A stretch of 64,000 bases of DNA from Helicoverpa zea (taxonomy: Eukaryota; Arthropoda; Insecta; Lepidoptera; Noctuidae), in assembly GCF_022581195.2 (NCBI RefSeq), contig NC_061466.1, positions 2,480,001 to 2,544,000 of the forward strand. Reading direction: 5' to 3'. The stretch's first letter is position 1, and each line of letters opens with the position of its first letter. The notes under the pieces were generated by a model, which was given only the letters and a program-made list of their open reading frames with translations, was not told the origin of the DNA and did not search any database. The translations under genes were made by a program, and so were the position numbers. This document shows, piece by piece, positions 50,040 through 61,133 of this stretch.

Positions 50040-50541
50040 TGGCACATTGTAGCAGCACGGCAACAGCACGGCAGCAGCACGGCGTCGCCTCGAATTAAGA
50101 CTACGGCTAGCTGTCAGCGCGCTAACCACGCGCTGTCCGCTCGCCGTCGGCGCGCCGTTGGCGCTCCGTTGGCGCGCCGGCCGCGCGCCGGCCGCGAGGT
50201 GTAAGCTTGCTGTCACCGCAAACTCAATATTATTTTAAGACGATTATGATTGATGTTATGATTGAACACGACGCAATGACGTTGTTTCGCTGCCGGCTCG
50301 GAGTCGGCGCGCAATTAGCACGCCGTCGGCGCGCTGTACGCATGAGGACCGCTCGCTTGCAGCACGCGGGCGGCGAGTCGAGTTGTGTGGAAGCGGCAAG
50401 CACGCTGACTGCTCGCCGTTGGCTTTTTTATATTGACATTACGAAATATCTTATAATATACACGATTTAATGCTCTAAATTGAATGACACCTTAAATGCT
50501 GGTGTGGAGCCATGCTGTTGCGGTGCCGCTATAATGTGCCA
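50040..50541. mobile_element. About 500-bp GC-rich TIR element
   Basis: The ends 'tggcacattgtagcagcacg' (50040 onward) and 'tgccgctataatgtgcca' (up to 50541) form 29-bp inverted repeats with three mismatches. The interior has runs of 'ggcgcgccgttggcgc'-type CpG-rich sequence against a roughly 35% GC background. No target-site duplication was identified. The open frames inside are composition artefacts. Confidence 0.6.
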
Positions 50542-50877
50542 TAACCTTTAGTCAGCGCCAGGCGCTTATCGAGGGAGGACGTATCGCTCGCTGTTGCGCC
50601 GCGCAAACTCGCCGGAGCTCGAAAAATATAGCGCAACCTGCGCAACGAACTCGTTTTGATACTAGTGGGTTTTTATTTTATTTATTAGTTATAATGATCT
50701 AATTGAAATGTAATATACACAAGTATTAACCCATGATATTCTAATGCGAAAATGTTATAGATTGGGTTCTCTTTTTTTGATGTTGGTTATATAGAAATAT
50801 GTACGTAAATGTCATCGTCGTTAGTTTCGCTGTTGCATAATAATATTATTGGATATCTTTGATTCTTGCAGGATAAT

Positions 50878-51091
50878 GAAAGCATATTTAATTCAGATTA
50901 TCAGACTCAATCGGATACCAGTACAAATAATATGGTAAGTATTTTTTGTCACTCGCAACAGACATATTTGTTTTAATAAACTATTTACATTCCTAGTTTT
51001 TATTGTTGCAGGAAAATGAAGATACAATACATGGAAGACGAATTATAGATTTTAGTTTTTTTATAAATCAATCACTTATACCTAATTGATA
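50878..51091 (+). pseudogene. Two small exon-like pieces of a transposon-type protein
   Basis: An acceptor (ttgcag) at 50871-50873 opens a 63-nt segment reading DNESIFNSDYQTQSDTST.. with a GTAAGT donor after it. A second acceptor near 51012 opens GRRIIDFSFFINQSL ending in TGA. Both are in the same phase. The GRRI(I/V)D motif reminds me of the N-terminal region of insect Mutator-like transposases, but the rest is absent. It is probably a relic, and possible short-protein coding is unlikely. Confidence 0.3.
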
Positions 51092-51099
51092 AACATGGT

Positions 51100-52235
51100 G
51101 AAAAGTTTGGTTGTCGATTAAATAATTTAAAAATTGTAAACGATTATTTGTTTATTGTAACTCAATCGAGCTATTCTAGGTTATAAAATTCATCGGTACA
51201 AATAATATTTCATAAACTATAAAACCAATAAACTATTTCGAAAATAAAAGTGGCAAAGTCTCAAGTTTGTTTGTGCCGCGTGGCGGTCCGCAGGTGTGCG
51301 TTGCGTATTTCACTAGACGCACACGCGCGCAAGTGCTGCCGGCTATCGTCTAATTTACCTAAACCTGAGCGATTCGATTTTGTAATAGCGCTCTTAAGGT
51401 AATCGAATGAAGGATATAGTTAAGGTCTAACTTCGGCCTTTACACCCACGCTTTGACCATACGAATACAGAATTATAAAGACTTATTAGGATATAACAAG
51501 AGAATACCTATTCTATGGAAGTGGAATTGAAAATTATCATAAAAATTATACCTACTAGCTTTTGTCGGTAGCTGTGATCTTTGTACGTACCTTTTCTTTG
51601 CGGCTGTCAAGTATTCTGTGTTTTGAGAGGTGCGTTTATAGTCGCGATGCTGTCAGTAATTAGCTGTCTGGACGAACTTTGTACTTACCGCCTTACAGAA
51701 AACACAGCCATTAGCGCCACCTATCGGATCCAGCAGGGTGGAAAATAATATAATCCAAACAATCTAATCTTCCTAGACTGATTAGATTAAATAGATCTAT
51801 ACCTAATTAAATAGTAATCCGAGTAGCATCTGAGTAGGAAGTTGACCAAATCAAACAAGACCAGGTACCAACACAATGGACATTGGACCAGTGTACAAAC
51901 CACAGAGGTCCATTAACCGTGTGTTTGGCATACGGCTCTTGGTCGGCACATTATGTAGTTGTACACATGCAGATGCCATTGTTAGTTATTCATCCCTTAT
52001 CTTAGTTGATATTGAACTACTTAGCAGATTTGCTTATACAAGTGTATTACAAATTACAGATTCTTCAATTAAAATTTTGATAATTCAATATTTCTTTAAA
52101 TAACATAAGCACTCTATGAAGAGATATTCGATTAATGTAAAGCTAAAAGTTATACGAGGTTTAATTATGAGCATAAATAACAAGCTCCTTGCGCAGATCA
52201 TCAATTGCTGTCCATCATTGAGCGTTGAGGCACCC
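51100..52235. other. Intergenic, no gene seen
   Basis: This includes a short GC-rich patch (about 51270-51350, 'gcacacgcgcgcaagtgctg') of unknown nature. No gene was recognised. Confidence 0.45.
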
Positions 52236-52240
52236 CGGCA

Positions 52241-52450
52241 TTAGTAGTTTGCCCTACAATCATATTGCAATGGTAAATCATTTGCAAACAATATGATTTA
52301 TTATTGAATCACAGAAAAGGATAAAAACGTTTTTAAAATAAAAAAAAATGCCGAAAGCCACATACACTTCAATCGTAATTGAGTCGTGATTGGATCTCAG
52401 TTGGATATCAATCGTATCGCTTAAGCAAAATTAGCAGAATCGAGCCCCTG
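52241..52450. mobile_element. Half copy of the 11273-11670 MITE, inverted
   Basis: The reverse complement begins 'aggggctcgattctgctaat', then matches the first half of the 11273 copy through 'aaacgtttttatccttttct' and 'gcaaatgattta'. The other half and the second terminus are missing. Confidence 0.75.
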
Positions 52451-53120
52451 GTAGATGAAAAATCTACAAACACTGTAACATTAAATTGTGTACCACTAAG
52501 ATTTTCTTCCTTTTCCTTCTTCTACTTACACACAAACCTACCTACATATTTTTAGTTAATTCAAGACATCGTCTCCGGTATCATAAGTGCCATTTCAAGA
52601 AGTAGGAACCAATTCACGAGCTTTTATTAGTCTGTCCTTGTGAAGTACGTGTTCCATTTTTTGTTTATTTGTAAAAAAATATACGAAACGAGCATTTCGA
52701 GTCACGTAACAAATTTGATTTCATATAATGACAAGGATTTGAGAAACATGTGAAAAAAATGTGTCGGAAGTTTGTAATTTTGGCTCGTTTAATATTAGAT
52801 GCTTATTAGTAAATTTTATTACATGTGCAGATAGTTATAAATAGTATAAAACCTATGATAGTTGATAGTTATAAAACCTATTGTTTCATGATTATGTTTG
52901 ACAGAGTTATAATAATAATGTGGTTACAATGCACGGATGAACCTATGTAGGTAGTAGAAACAAACATATTGTTAAAGCTTAAAAATCAGGTTAACATTAC
53001 AAGTTACTTTTCATTCGGGTTTGGAACGCAGTTCCCTCAGGGTGCTTACATAAAGAAACAGGTTTCCGGTACAGACAAACCTGTACGGGTAGGTACCGAT
53101 CAGTGCAGGTATAATATTTC

Positions 53121-53213
53121 AATGCAATCGTATTCACTCACTTATAAAGAAACAGGTTGTTTACCTATTTCAACTTACCTGTTTCTTTATAAGTGAGTGA
53201 ATAGGATTGTATT
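53121..53213. repeat. 93-nt near-perfect hairpin
   Basis: Arms 53121-53157 and 53177-53213 pair over 37 bp with two mismatches around a 19-nt loop. They contain 'cacttataaagaaacaggt' and its complement. A partial third copy of the arm word 'ataaagaaacaggt' lies at about 53051. Size and loop resemble a microRNA precursor, but the stem is longer and more perfect than usual. Confidence 0.75.
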
Positions 53214-53462
53214 ACTAACGCTTATGTAGTTATGATAGCTGTTATCACTGTAACATGACATCTCATAATTTTATTATGATCTATTTTCAGTTCAGAAAAT
53301 ATTGAGTATTGAGTAAAATAAAAATACTGTTAACAGGTGTTATAATTTTAGCTTCTTATATTTACATTTGGTATATACATTTGATATTTACAAATAAGAA
53401 TACGAAATAATTTTGTGTTGACTTAAAAATATTGAATTGATACAATAATATTGAATTAAAGT

Positions 53463-53832
53463 GTGTCGTGGTGGCCTAGTGGGCAAAGAACCAACCTCTC
53501 GAGTATGAGGGTGCGGGTTCGATTCCAGGTCAGGCAAGTACCAATGCAACTTTTCTAAGTTTGTATGTACTTTCTAAGTATATCTTAGACACCAATGACT
53601 GTGTTTCCGATGGCACGTTAAACTGTAGGTCCCGGCTGTCATTGAACATCCTTGGCAGTCGTTACGGGTTGGCAGTCTAACCAAGGGGTATCGGGTTGCC
53701 CGGGTAACTGGGTTGAGGAGGTCAGGTAGGCAGTCGCTTCTTGTAAAGCACTGGTACTCAGCTGAATCCGGTTAGACTGGAAGCCGACCCCAACATAGTT
53801 TGGGAAAAAGGCTCGGAGGATGGATGGACAAT
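53463..53832 (+). mobile_element. tRNA-headed SINE
   Basis: An A box 'tggcctagtgg' (53472-53482) and a B box 'ggttcgattcc' (53516-53526) form an RNA polymerase III promoter within a tRNA-like head. A body of about 300 bp follows, with 'gaagccgaccccaacatagt' and 'ttgggaaaaaggctcggagg' near the 3' end, then a 'gatggatgg' tail. It would be mobilised by an RTE-type LINE (inference from tail type). Confidence 0.75.
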
Positions 53833-53844
53833 AATATGTAATTA

Positions 53845-53984
53845 AGGGCTGATTTTTCAATCGCCAGATAACTCCTATCTGAGGAGTATTTTTAACGTTT
53901 TGACAGCTTTTGTATGGAAAATATGTCAAACCGCCATATTTATTCCTCAGATAGAAGTTAACCGATGATTGAAAAATCAGCCCT
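53845..53984. mobile_element. 140-bp MITE, copy B
   Basis: The terminal inverted repeats 'agggctgatttttcaatc' and 'gattgaaaaatcagccct' are perfect over 18 bp and flanked by TA. Internal inverted words 'ctatctgagga' and 'tcctcagatag' add a second fold. Copy A is at 40297-40446. Confidence 0.85.
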
Positions 53985-53989
53985 TAATC

Positions 53990-55213
53990 TAAATAACAGT
54001 TCAGTTTCATCGCAAGGTTTATAAAATATAAAAATTACAACATGTATGTACTTTATTAAGGAATAAAGAATATTAATAATCGATTACTGTACCTATAGTT
54101 TATATACTGTGTTAGTTATATAAAAATACATTGAAACTCCATTTATAGGTTTAAAAGATTAATCTTATCAAATGAAAAGTGAATAAGCAGTAAGATACGT
54201 TCGCTAACGTTCTAAAAAATGGTATACACATATTTTATTCTTACACCAAAAACATAAGTACTTACTAATTTAAAATAAATAAAAATTAACAAATCTGTAC
54301 AAGTACCTAATACTAAAACAGCCATTGCAAAAGATCCCGTACACAATGTACTGAGAATTCAGGTACAGTTGTATTATCTAGTTAAGATAATAAACCTACG
54401 AATACATCCAATTATCACAATGTTTACAATATTTTTAGATTTACCTGCTCTTACAGTAATTTGTAAGACTTAAATCTTTCAGTATCTACATTATTTGATA
54501 TCCATATGTACAAGTTCCTTAGTTCCTTAGTTACACATCAGCAAGTAGCAACAATCTCATTTTACTTCCATTGCATAAGATGTCTGAGATCGACCGTTCT
54601 AACCTATGTTACCCTACGTTTTAAGTAAAATTGGAACTTTAGTTAGCTGGTAGTACAGTTATATAAATATATTTCATATATTACCTACATATATTTTGCT
54701 ATCAAACTGTTTTGATAGCAAAACTGCACACACTGTGAAACTGCCCATTTGCAGCTGACAATTTGTTTCAATACCCTACTTATAACTATTATGACATGCC
54801 GATAAGTTGTACTTAAATTGTCTTAAACCTTTTATTATGATAATATTGATCAATATTAAATCGACTGATTGCTTTGATGACGTTATTTCCATTACAGAAT
54901 GTATCTATAATATACCTACAGTAAAACAGTATTTGGTTCGTGATATAGAATGACGTTAATTCCGCGACAGGTACCAGCATTGAAGTAAAAAAAGCACAGC
55001 ACTTTGTGAAACTATGATATTTAAAATTATTTTATGAAATTTAAAAATACTTTTGATATGATCTTAGAACTACTATATATAATTTTAAACGCCTAATACG
55101 ATACTAATTCTTTGGCATAATTTTAATAAAATAATAATGCAGTGTACAATAATTTAATTAGACATAGTTAATCTCATAGATTTCTATTACAGGATTTAAC
55201 TTTGATCCAAATA
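53990..55213. other. AT-rich intergenic; small 13-bp hairpin
   Basis: The only structure noted is a perfect 13-bp stem with a 4-nt loop at 54694-54723 ('ttttgctatcaaa' / 'tttgatagcaaaa'). The last few hundred bases may include the 3' UTR of the minus-strand gene that ends at 55214. Confidence 0.45.
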
Positions 55214-58200
55214 TTAAGGTATGTATGCGCTACTTCTAGAATAAGGATTTGTGTTCACATCAGGTATTACATTTCTAACTCTTGGTACTCTGTAAGTGCT
55301 GGGCAGATCTTCGTAATTGAGATCGTCAATAATTACTGCTGCAGCTGCAGCTTTAGCTCTTCTTCGTCCAATTTCGTAGAAAATATAACATATAATAACT
55401 AAAGCTATCAGTGAGAGTACAACCACCATTGTAATTGTAAATGGATTCCAAAACCCTCTGGATACTACCGGTATGCTTGGGTTTTCCGTAGTAACTGGGT
55501 CTGGCGTGGTGGTAGGATCAAGTGTTGTTGGGTCTTGAGTAGCGGCTGGATCTTGGGTAGTAGTTGGCCCTGAAGTTGTAGTTGGATCTGGAGTAGTAGC
55601 AAGGTCGTCAGTAGCGGTTGGATCTGGAGTAGTGGTAGGGTCCAATGTTGTTGGATCGGATGTCGCTGTTGGGTCGGGAGTAGAGGTTGGATCAGGAGCA
55701 GTAGTGGGGTCAGGTGTTGTAGTAGGATCGGGTGCTATAGTTGGATCGGGTGTTGTAGTTGGATCTGGTGTTGTAGTTGGATCAGGTGTAGTGGTAGGAT
55801 CTGGTGTTGCAGTTGGATCCGGAGTAGTGGTAGGATCTGGTGTTGTAGTTGGATCTGGTGTTGTAGTTGGATCTGGAGTAGTGGTAGGATCTGGTGTTGT
55901 AGTTGGATCCGGAGTAGTGGTAGGATCTGGTGTTGTAGTTGGATCCGGAGTAGTGGTTGGATCCGGAGTAGTGGTTGGATCCGGAGTAGTGGTAGGATCT
56001 GGTGTTGTAGTTGGGTCCGGAGTAGTGGTAGGATCAGGTGTTGTAGTTGGATCCGGAGTAGTGGTAGGATCTGGTGTTGTAGTTGGATCCGGAGTAGTGG
56101 TTGGATCCGGAGTAGTGGTAGGATCTGGTGTTGTAGTTGGATCCGGAGTAGTGGTAGGATCTGGTGTTGTAGTTGGATCCGGAGTAGTGGTTGGATCCGG
56201 AGTAGTGGTAGGATCTGGTGTTGTAGTTGGATCCGGAGTAGTGGTAGGATCAGGTGTTGTAGTTGGATCCGGAGTAGTGGTAGGATCAGGTGTTGTAGTT
56301 GGATCCGGAGTAGTGGTAGGATCTGGTGTTGTAGTTGGATCCGGAGTGGTGGTTGGATCCGGAGTAGTGGTAGGATCTGGTGTTGTAGTTGGATCCGGAG
56401 TAGTGGTAGGATCAGGTGTTGTAGTTGGATCCGGAGTAGTGGTAGGATCTGGTGTTGTAGTTGGATCCGGAGTAGTGGTTGGATCCGGAGTAGTGGTAGG
56501 ATCTGGTGTTGTAGTTGGGTCCGGAGTAGTGGTAGGATCAGGTGTTATAGTTGGATCCGGAGTAGTGGTAGGATCAGGTGTTGTAGTTGGATCCGGAGTA
56601 GTGGTTGGATCCGGAGTAGTGGTAGGATCTGGTGTTGTAGTTGGATCCGGAGTAGTGGTAGGATCTGGTGTTGTAGTTGGATCCGGAGTAGTGGTAGGAT
56701 CAGATGTTGTAGTTGGATCCGGAGTAGTGGTAGGATCTGGTGTTGTAGTTGGATCCGGAGTAGTGGTAGGATCTGGTGTTGAAGTTGGATCCGGAGTAGT
56801 GGTTGGATCCGGAGTAGTGGTAGGATCTGGTGTTGTAGTTGGATCCGGAGTAGTGGTAGGATCAGGTGTTGTAGTTGGATCCGGAGTAGTGGTAGGATCT
56901 GGTGTTGTAGTTGGATCCGGAGTAGTGGTAGGATCAGGTGTTGTAGTTGGATCTGGTGTTGTAGTTGGATCTGGTGTTGTAGTTGGATCTGGTGTTGTAG
57001 TTGGATCTGGTGTTGTAGTGGGATCCGGAGTAGTGGTAGGATCAGGTGTTGTAGTTGGATCAGGTGTTGTAGTTAGATCAGGTGTTGTAGTTGGATCTGG
57101 TGTTGTAGTTGGATCTGGTGTTGTAGTTGGATCCGGAGTAGTGGTAGGATCTGATGTTGTAGTTGGATCTGGTGTTGTAGTTGGATCCGGAGTAGTGGTA
57201 GGATCTGGTGTTGTAGTTGGATCAGGTGTTGTAGTTGGATCCGGAGTAGTGGTTGGATCCGGTGTGGTGGTTGGATCCGGAGTAGTGGTAGGATCTGGTG
57301 TTGTAGTTGGATCTGGTGTTGTAGTTGGATCAGGTGTAGTGGTTGGATCCGGAGTAGTGGTTGGATCCGGAGTAGTGGTAGGATCTGGTGTTGTAGTTGG
57401 GTCCGGAGTAGTGGTAGGATCAGGTGTTGTAGTTGGATCCGGAGTAGTGGTAGGATCTGGTGTTGTAGTTGGATCCGGAGTAGTGGTTGGATCCGGAGTA
57501 GTGGTTGGATCCGGAGTAGTGGTAGGATCTGGTGTTGTAGTTGGATCAGGTGTAGTGGTTGGATCCGGAGTAGTGGTTGGATCCGGAGTAGTGGTAGGAT
57601 CTGGTGTTGTAGTTGGATCTGGTGTTGTAGTTGGATCCGGAGTAGTGGTTGGATCCGGAGTTGTGGTTGGATCCGGAGTAGTGGTTGGATTCGGAGTAGT
57701 GGTAGGATCTGGTGTTGTAGTTGGATCTGGTGTTGTAGTTGGATCCGGAGTAGTGGTAGGATCTGGTGTTGTAGTTGGATCCGGAGTAGTGGTAGGATCT
57801 GGTGTTGTAGTTGGATCCGGAGTAGTGGTTGGATCCGGAGTCGTGGTTGAATCCGGAGTAGTGGTAGGATCTGGTGTTGTAGTTGGATCTGGTGTTGTAG
57901 TTGGATCAGGTGTTGTAGTTGGATCTGGTGTAGTTGTTGGATCTGGTGTTGTAGTTGGATCTGGTGTTGTAGTTGGATCTGGTGTAGTTGTTGGATCTGG
58001 TGTTGTAGTCGGATCTGGTGTTGTAGTTGGATCAGGTGTAGTGGTAGGATCTGGTGTTGTAGTTGGATCCGGAGTAGTGGTAGGATCTGGTGTTGTAGTT
58101 GGATCTGGTGTTGTAGTTGGATCTGGTGTTGTAGTTGGATCTGGTGTAGTTGTTGGATCTGGTGTTGTAGTTGGATCTGGTGTTGTAGTTGGATCAGGTG

Positions 58201-59790
58201 TAGTGGTAGGATCTGGTGTTGTAGTTGGATCCGGAGTAGTGGTAGGATCTGGTGTTGTAGTTGGATCTGGTGTTGTAGTTGGATCAGGTGTTGTAGTTGG
58301 ATCTGGTGTAGTTGTTGGATCTGGTGTTGTAGTCGGATCTGGTGTTGTAGTCGGATCTGGTTTGTCGTCATAGAGAGGACATAAACTTTCATCCATACCC
58401 GGAGGTATGTAGCGGAATGAGTCCACTAAAACAATAGAATCTGGATGCGCCATGCCCATGATGGATACCTGAAACAAAAAAAAAAGAAGTTTGTTGTGTG
58501 TTTGTCTTAAAACGTAAAAGTTGATCTTTTGAATGTAGGTGCATCTGTCGAATCAGAATAACATTATTAATATCCTTCAATTAGTCTTAGAAGTTGTATT
58601 TCGCACCACAGTAGTTTCCAACGTGTGAAATTCATTTATTCATCCGTTCTTTTATTAAACTGTCAAAAACGGTTACTATCCATGCAATATATGAATGAAA
58701 ACGCGAGCTATAGCGTCACGGTTTTCTTTACATCAAACTGTACACTTATTTGGCTTATATTATCATTTAAAAAAAATCCAGTGATCATTCCATTAAACAG
58801 ATTAATGAAAGTGAGATTATATATAAGTAGAATAAATGAATGATCTAGTCAACTACTCAATTGTTGCAAAAGAAAATGCAAGGCAACATAATTATGTTGC
58901 ATCCAATATATCCATAGCATCCAATTTAGCTTTTGTTGCTCTAGTACATACGTAGTTTTACAAATACATATCTGATAACAGCATCATCATAGGTTTGCAT
59001 CAGTAAATAGAATGTGTTGGGACACAGAGGTACCATTTGCATTTATTAAAATCCTTGCGACGGCTGCCAACGCATGAACTTGTTATCGCTGATATGAGTG
59101 ACATTCTTTATTATCACTTATGATAAAAAAATGATACCATCAAAGGAAAAAAAAATAGTGCATAAAACGTTGAATTTGACCCTGAATAACATATTTAGTC
59201 TTAAATCTGGAAGAATAATTATAATTTCTTTATAACCTTACTTTTAGCAGTTTGATTATGTCACACTGCTGTTGTTTATCAATAATGAAATCAACATTTA
59301 CGGTAAACAACCTGAACATAATTATGATACTCACGTAGCCGTCATAAGGAGACAAACCACTCACAGCCATGGTCAATGTCCTCCACTGGCTCTGAAAGCC
59401 AGGTTCTTGCGGCGAATTCGAAACCATACCTACTACTTTATCTCCATCGTCTTCATCTACTTCCATGGCGAAACCCATGATCACATCCTGCATGTCCGTT
59501 ACCTCCATATAAATCTTTATGTCAATCCTACCTCCGGGGACCATGGGAAAAATGAATGATGACACACAACTGCTGACTGTTTGAGGAGCAATAAAAGAGG
59601 TACTGCTTGAATGTTGCCCAGTCAAGGTCAAATCTTCATATCGTCCCATTTCCCAGAACAACGAGCCGATACACTGCCCTCTACTCGTAAACCGATCGTA
59701 GAAGTCGCCTTCTTCAAACGTATACCTCATACAGGAATCGCTGATAGCGTAAGGCACTAAAACTATTATTACAAACACTTTGTCAATCAT
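55214..59790 (-). CDS. MAM-like type I membrane protein with giant DPTTTP mucin-like stalk
   Basis: Two coding exons, 59790-59335 (152 codons) and 58468-55214, are joined in phase 0 (GTGAGT donor, TTTCAG acceptor) to give about 1236 residues. The signal peptide is MIDKVFVIIVLVPYAISDSC. The ectodomain (RYTFEEGDFYDRF, SSCVSSFIFPMVPGGRIDI, YDGYVSIMGMAHPDS, VLVDSFRYIPPGMDESLC) closely matches the gene at 8500-10870. About 150 DPTTTP repeats follow, a Pro/Thr composition expected to carry dense O-glycans (inference). A helix (FTITMVVVLSLIALVIICYI), a GRRRAK stop-transfer and a tail with LNYEDLPSTYRVPRVRN end it. YEDL fits a YxxPhi endocytic motif. Only the stalk differs in kind from the paralog. 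The physiological role is unknown; epithelial surface or hemocyte mucin are options. Confidence 0.72.
55490..58360 (-). repeat. 18-bp minisatellite coding (DPTTTP)n
   Basis: About 150 tandem 18-bp units make up the stalk. Two main synonymous types alternate, 'ggatccggagtagtggta' and 'ggatctggtgttgtagtt' on the plus strand, with scattered variants. Non-synonymous changes are rare (single Ser, Leu, Asn, Ile and Ala replacements), and nearly all lengths keep the frame. The array decays at its 3' (lower-coordinate) end. Confidence 0.92.
58469..59334 (-). other. Intron of the DPTTTP membrane-protein gene
   Basis: An intron of 866 bp without a recognisable repeat, in contrast to the orthologous-position intron of the (EP)n paralog, which carries a 508-bp transposon. 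Confidence 0.6.
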
Positions 59791-59869
59791 TTTGTCTTAA
59801 GACAAGTAGCACTTACACCGAATGGCAACCAAATCTCTATAATTCAAATTTCTCGTTTGACTCAAATAC

Positions 59870-59907
59870 GTATCTTAATTATTCATAATGGATATGGATA
59901 AGATAGC
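59870..59907 (-). promoter_or_regulatory. GATA-containing upstream block of the DPTTTP gene
   Basis: The minus strand reads CTATCTTATCCATATCC then ATGAATAATTAAGATA, 80-118 bp before the ATG. It is nearly identical to the 10920-10965 block, and the following 'gatttggt.gccattcg.tg' stretch close to the ATG is shared too. Confidence 0.55.
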
Positions 59908-60117
59908 ATTTTTTAATAGGTAAACGATAATTTTGTACGCAAGTGTTTATCTTGACATTCCTATTGTATGAACCCAAATATCCGACGGGTTTGTTTACAC
60001 TATGACTTTTAAATATTCTAAGTCCCAGTGCATAGAAAGTAAATATATTCTCCCTGAACGTTATAATATCATTTTGATATTGTTTAGTCTCAAAATAATT
60101 ATTTACCACTGCATCCC

Positions 60118-60239
60118 GCGTTTACACCTACGTCCCTGAGGAATTAACTCCGGCAAGCTGGGTAAAAAATAGCATTTGCCCTTTTTCAGGTTTTAAATTG
60201 GTTCAGTACTTTTAGTGTAAAAGCATGGTAGACAGACAG
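60118..60239 (+). repeat. LINE 3'-tail fragment, interrupted by a later insertion
   Basis: 'gtccctgaggaatt' and 'ttttaaattggttcagtact' leading to 'gtaaaagcatggtagacaga' form a tail I associate with an abundant lepidopteran LINE (recalled). The SINE-like piece at 60240-60461 is inserted within its last bases, and the tail resumes at 60462. Confidence 0.5.
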
Positions 60240-60476
60240 CTTGATGGCCACAGAGGTTGACGGGGCCCGCCTTTGAACATCTGGCGGGCCAATACCTGTC
60301 GAGGGTGCGGAAGAATGCTTTGGCGATACCCGTGCCCTCGACAATAGGTAATAGAAGGCAACACTGGGTGGGTTTTTAGCCGGTAAGAGTCCGGCACACC
60401 CCCTCCACCGACCCCAGGTGGAGGGACGTCCATGAGGATTTTCCCCCTGCCAAAAAAAAAAATGGTAGACAGACAG
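60225..60476 (+). mobile_element. Short retro-insertion with 15-bp target-site duplication (copy 1)
   Basis: The 15-mer 'atggtagacagacag' flanks the insert on both sides (60225-60239 and 60462-60476). The 222-bp body ends in 'ccccctgccaaaaaaaaaa', a poly(A) tail. Its 3' part contains 'gggtttttagccggtaagag', also found in diverged form in the insertion at 62551-62745. It is a 5'-truncated LINE end or SINE. Confidence 0.85.
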
Positions 60477-60479
60477 TTA

Positions 60480-61130
60480 CGTCCAAACCCTCTCCAAATC
60501 CTTACTATATAATATTATAATTTTGACTTGGACAGTATTACCTACTACGCAAAAACATACGTAACTATTGCTCCAAAGATCGTAAATTATTTCTGATAAA
60601 ATCTTCTAAACTAAGTATATTTTGTTTTAATCATATTAAAAAAAAAAACAAACAAACAAACAGTACAATAAAGTTTATTTATATTGCTCAGATACTTTCA
60701 AAAATGATAATATTTTAATGCATACGATGATAAAATTCGATAATACTAAATTAATAAACAGGTACCTAATAAGAATATAAGTGGCAGTTGTAAAATAATA
60801 CAATTAATTTACAGAAATAAGTAAAAGTATAAAAAGTCAGGTGTATTTTTGAGGTGATTTTATCCATGTTTATTTAATTTACCACCGACCCTCACTGAGC
60901 TGGCTACAAGACTTCCCTCACTGAATAACAGGAGAACTACCTCATATGGACACTAGACATCTCATTGATTGTTTAGCAACATCGAACAAACCTACAAGTC
61001 TGGTTATCAATAGGATGTGTTCGCACCACTACGGGATGTTCAAATAAGTGGACTGTATATTGTTGATAGGCGCGGTTTATTGCCGTTCTAATTACAATAA
61101 TCAAAGATCTCGCGGACAAACAATTAATAT
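60480..61130. other. Intergenic, no gene seen
   Basis: AT-rich sequence without ORFs. It may include the promoter of the CpG-rich exon candidate that follows. Confidence 0.4.
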
Positions 61131-61133
61131 ATT

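Noticed and set aside
50031..50470. Arg/Ala-rich open frames
   Set aside because: They are products of the CpG-rich transposon interior, present on both strands and without motifs.
53465..53540. Possible functional tRNA gene
   Set aside because: A and B boxes are present, but the cloverleaf is imperfect and the unit continues into a SINE body with a LINE-type tail.
55632..58373. 913-codon plus-strand open frame of GSGVVV repeats
   Set aside because: It is the antisense shadow of the DPTTTP array: an 18-bp unit without stops stays open in several frames. The minus-strand frame has a signal peptide, conserved ectodomain, membrane helix and a paralog, and the plus frame has none.
57073..58392. 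439-codon minus-strand frame rich in IQLQHQ
   Set aside because: Alternative frame of the DPTTTP minisatellite.
60212..60433. 73-codon minus-strand frame (Gly/Pro-rich)
   Set aside because: It lies inside a short retro-insertion and reads against the element strand.
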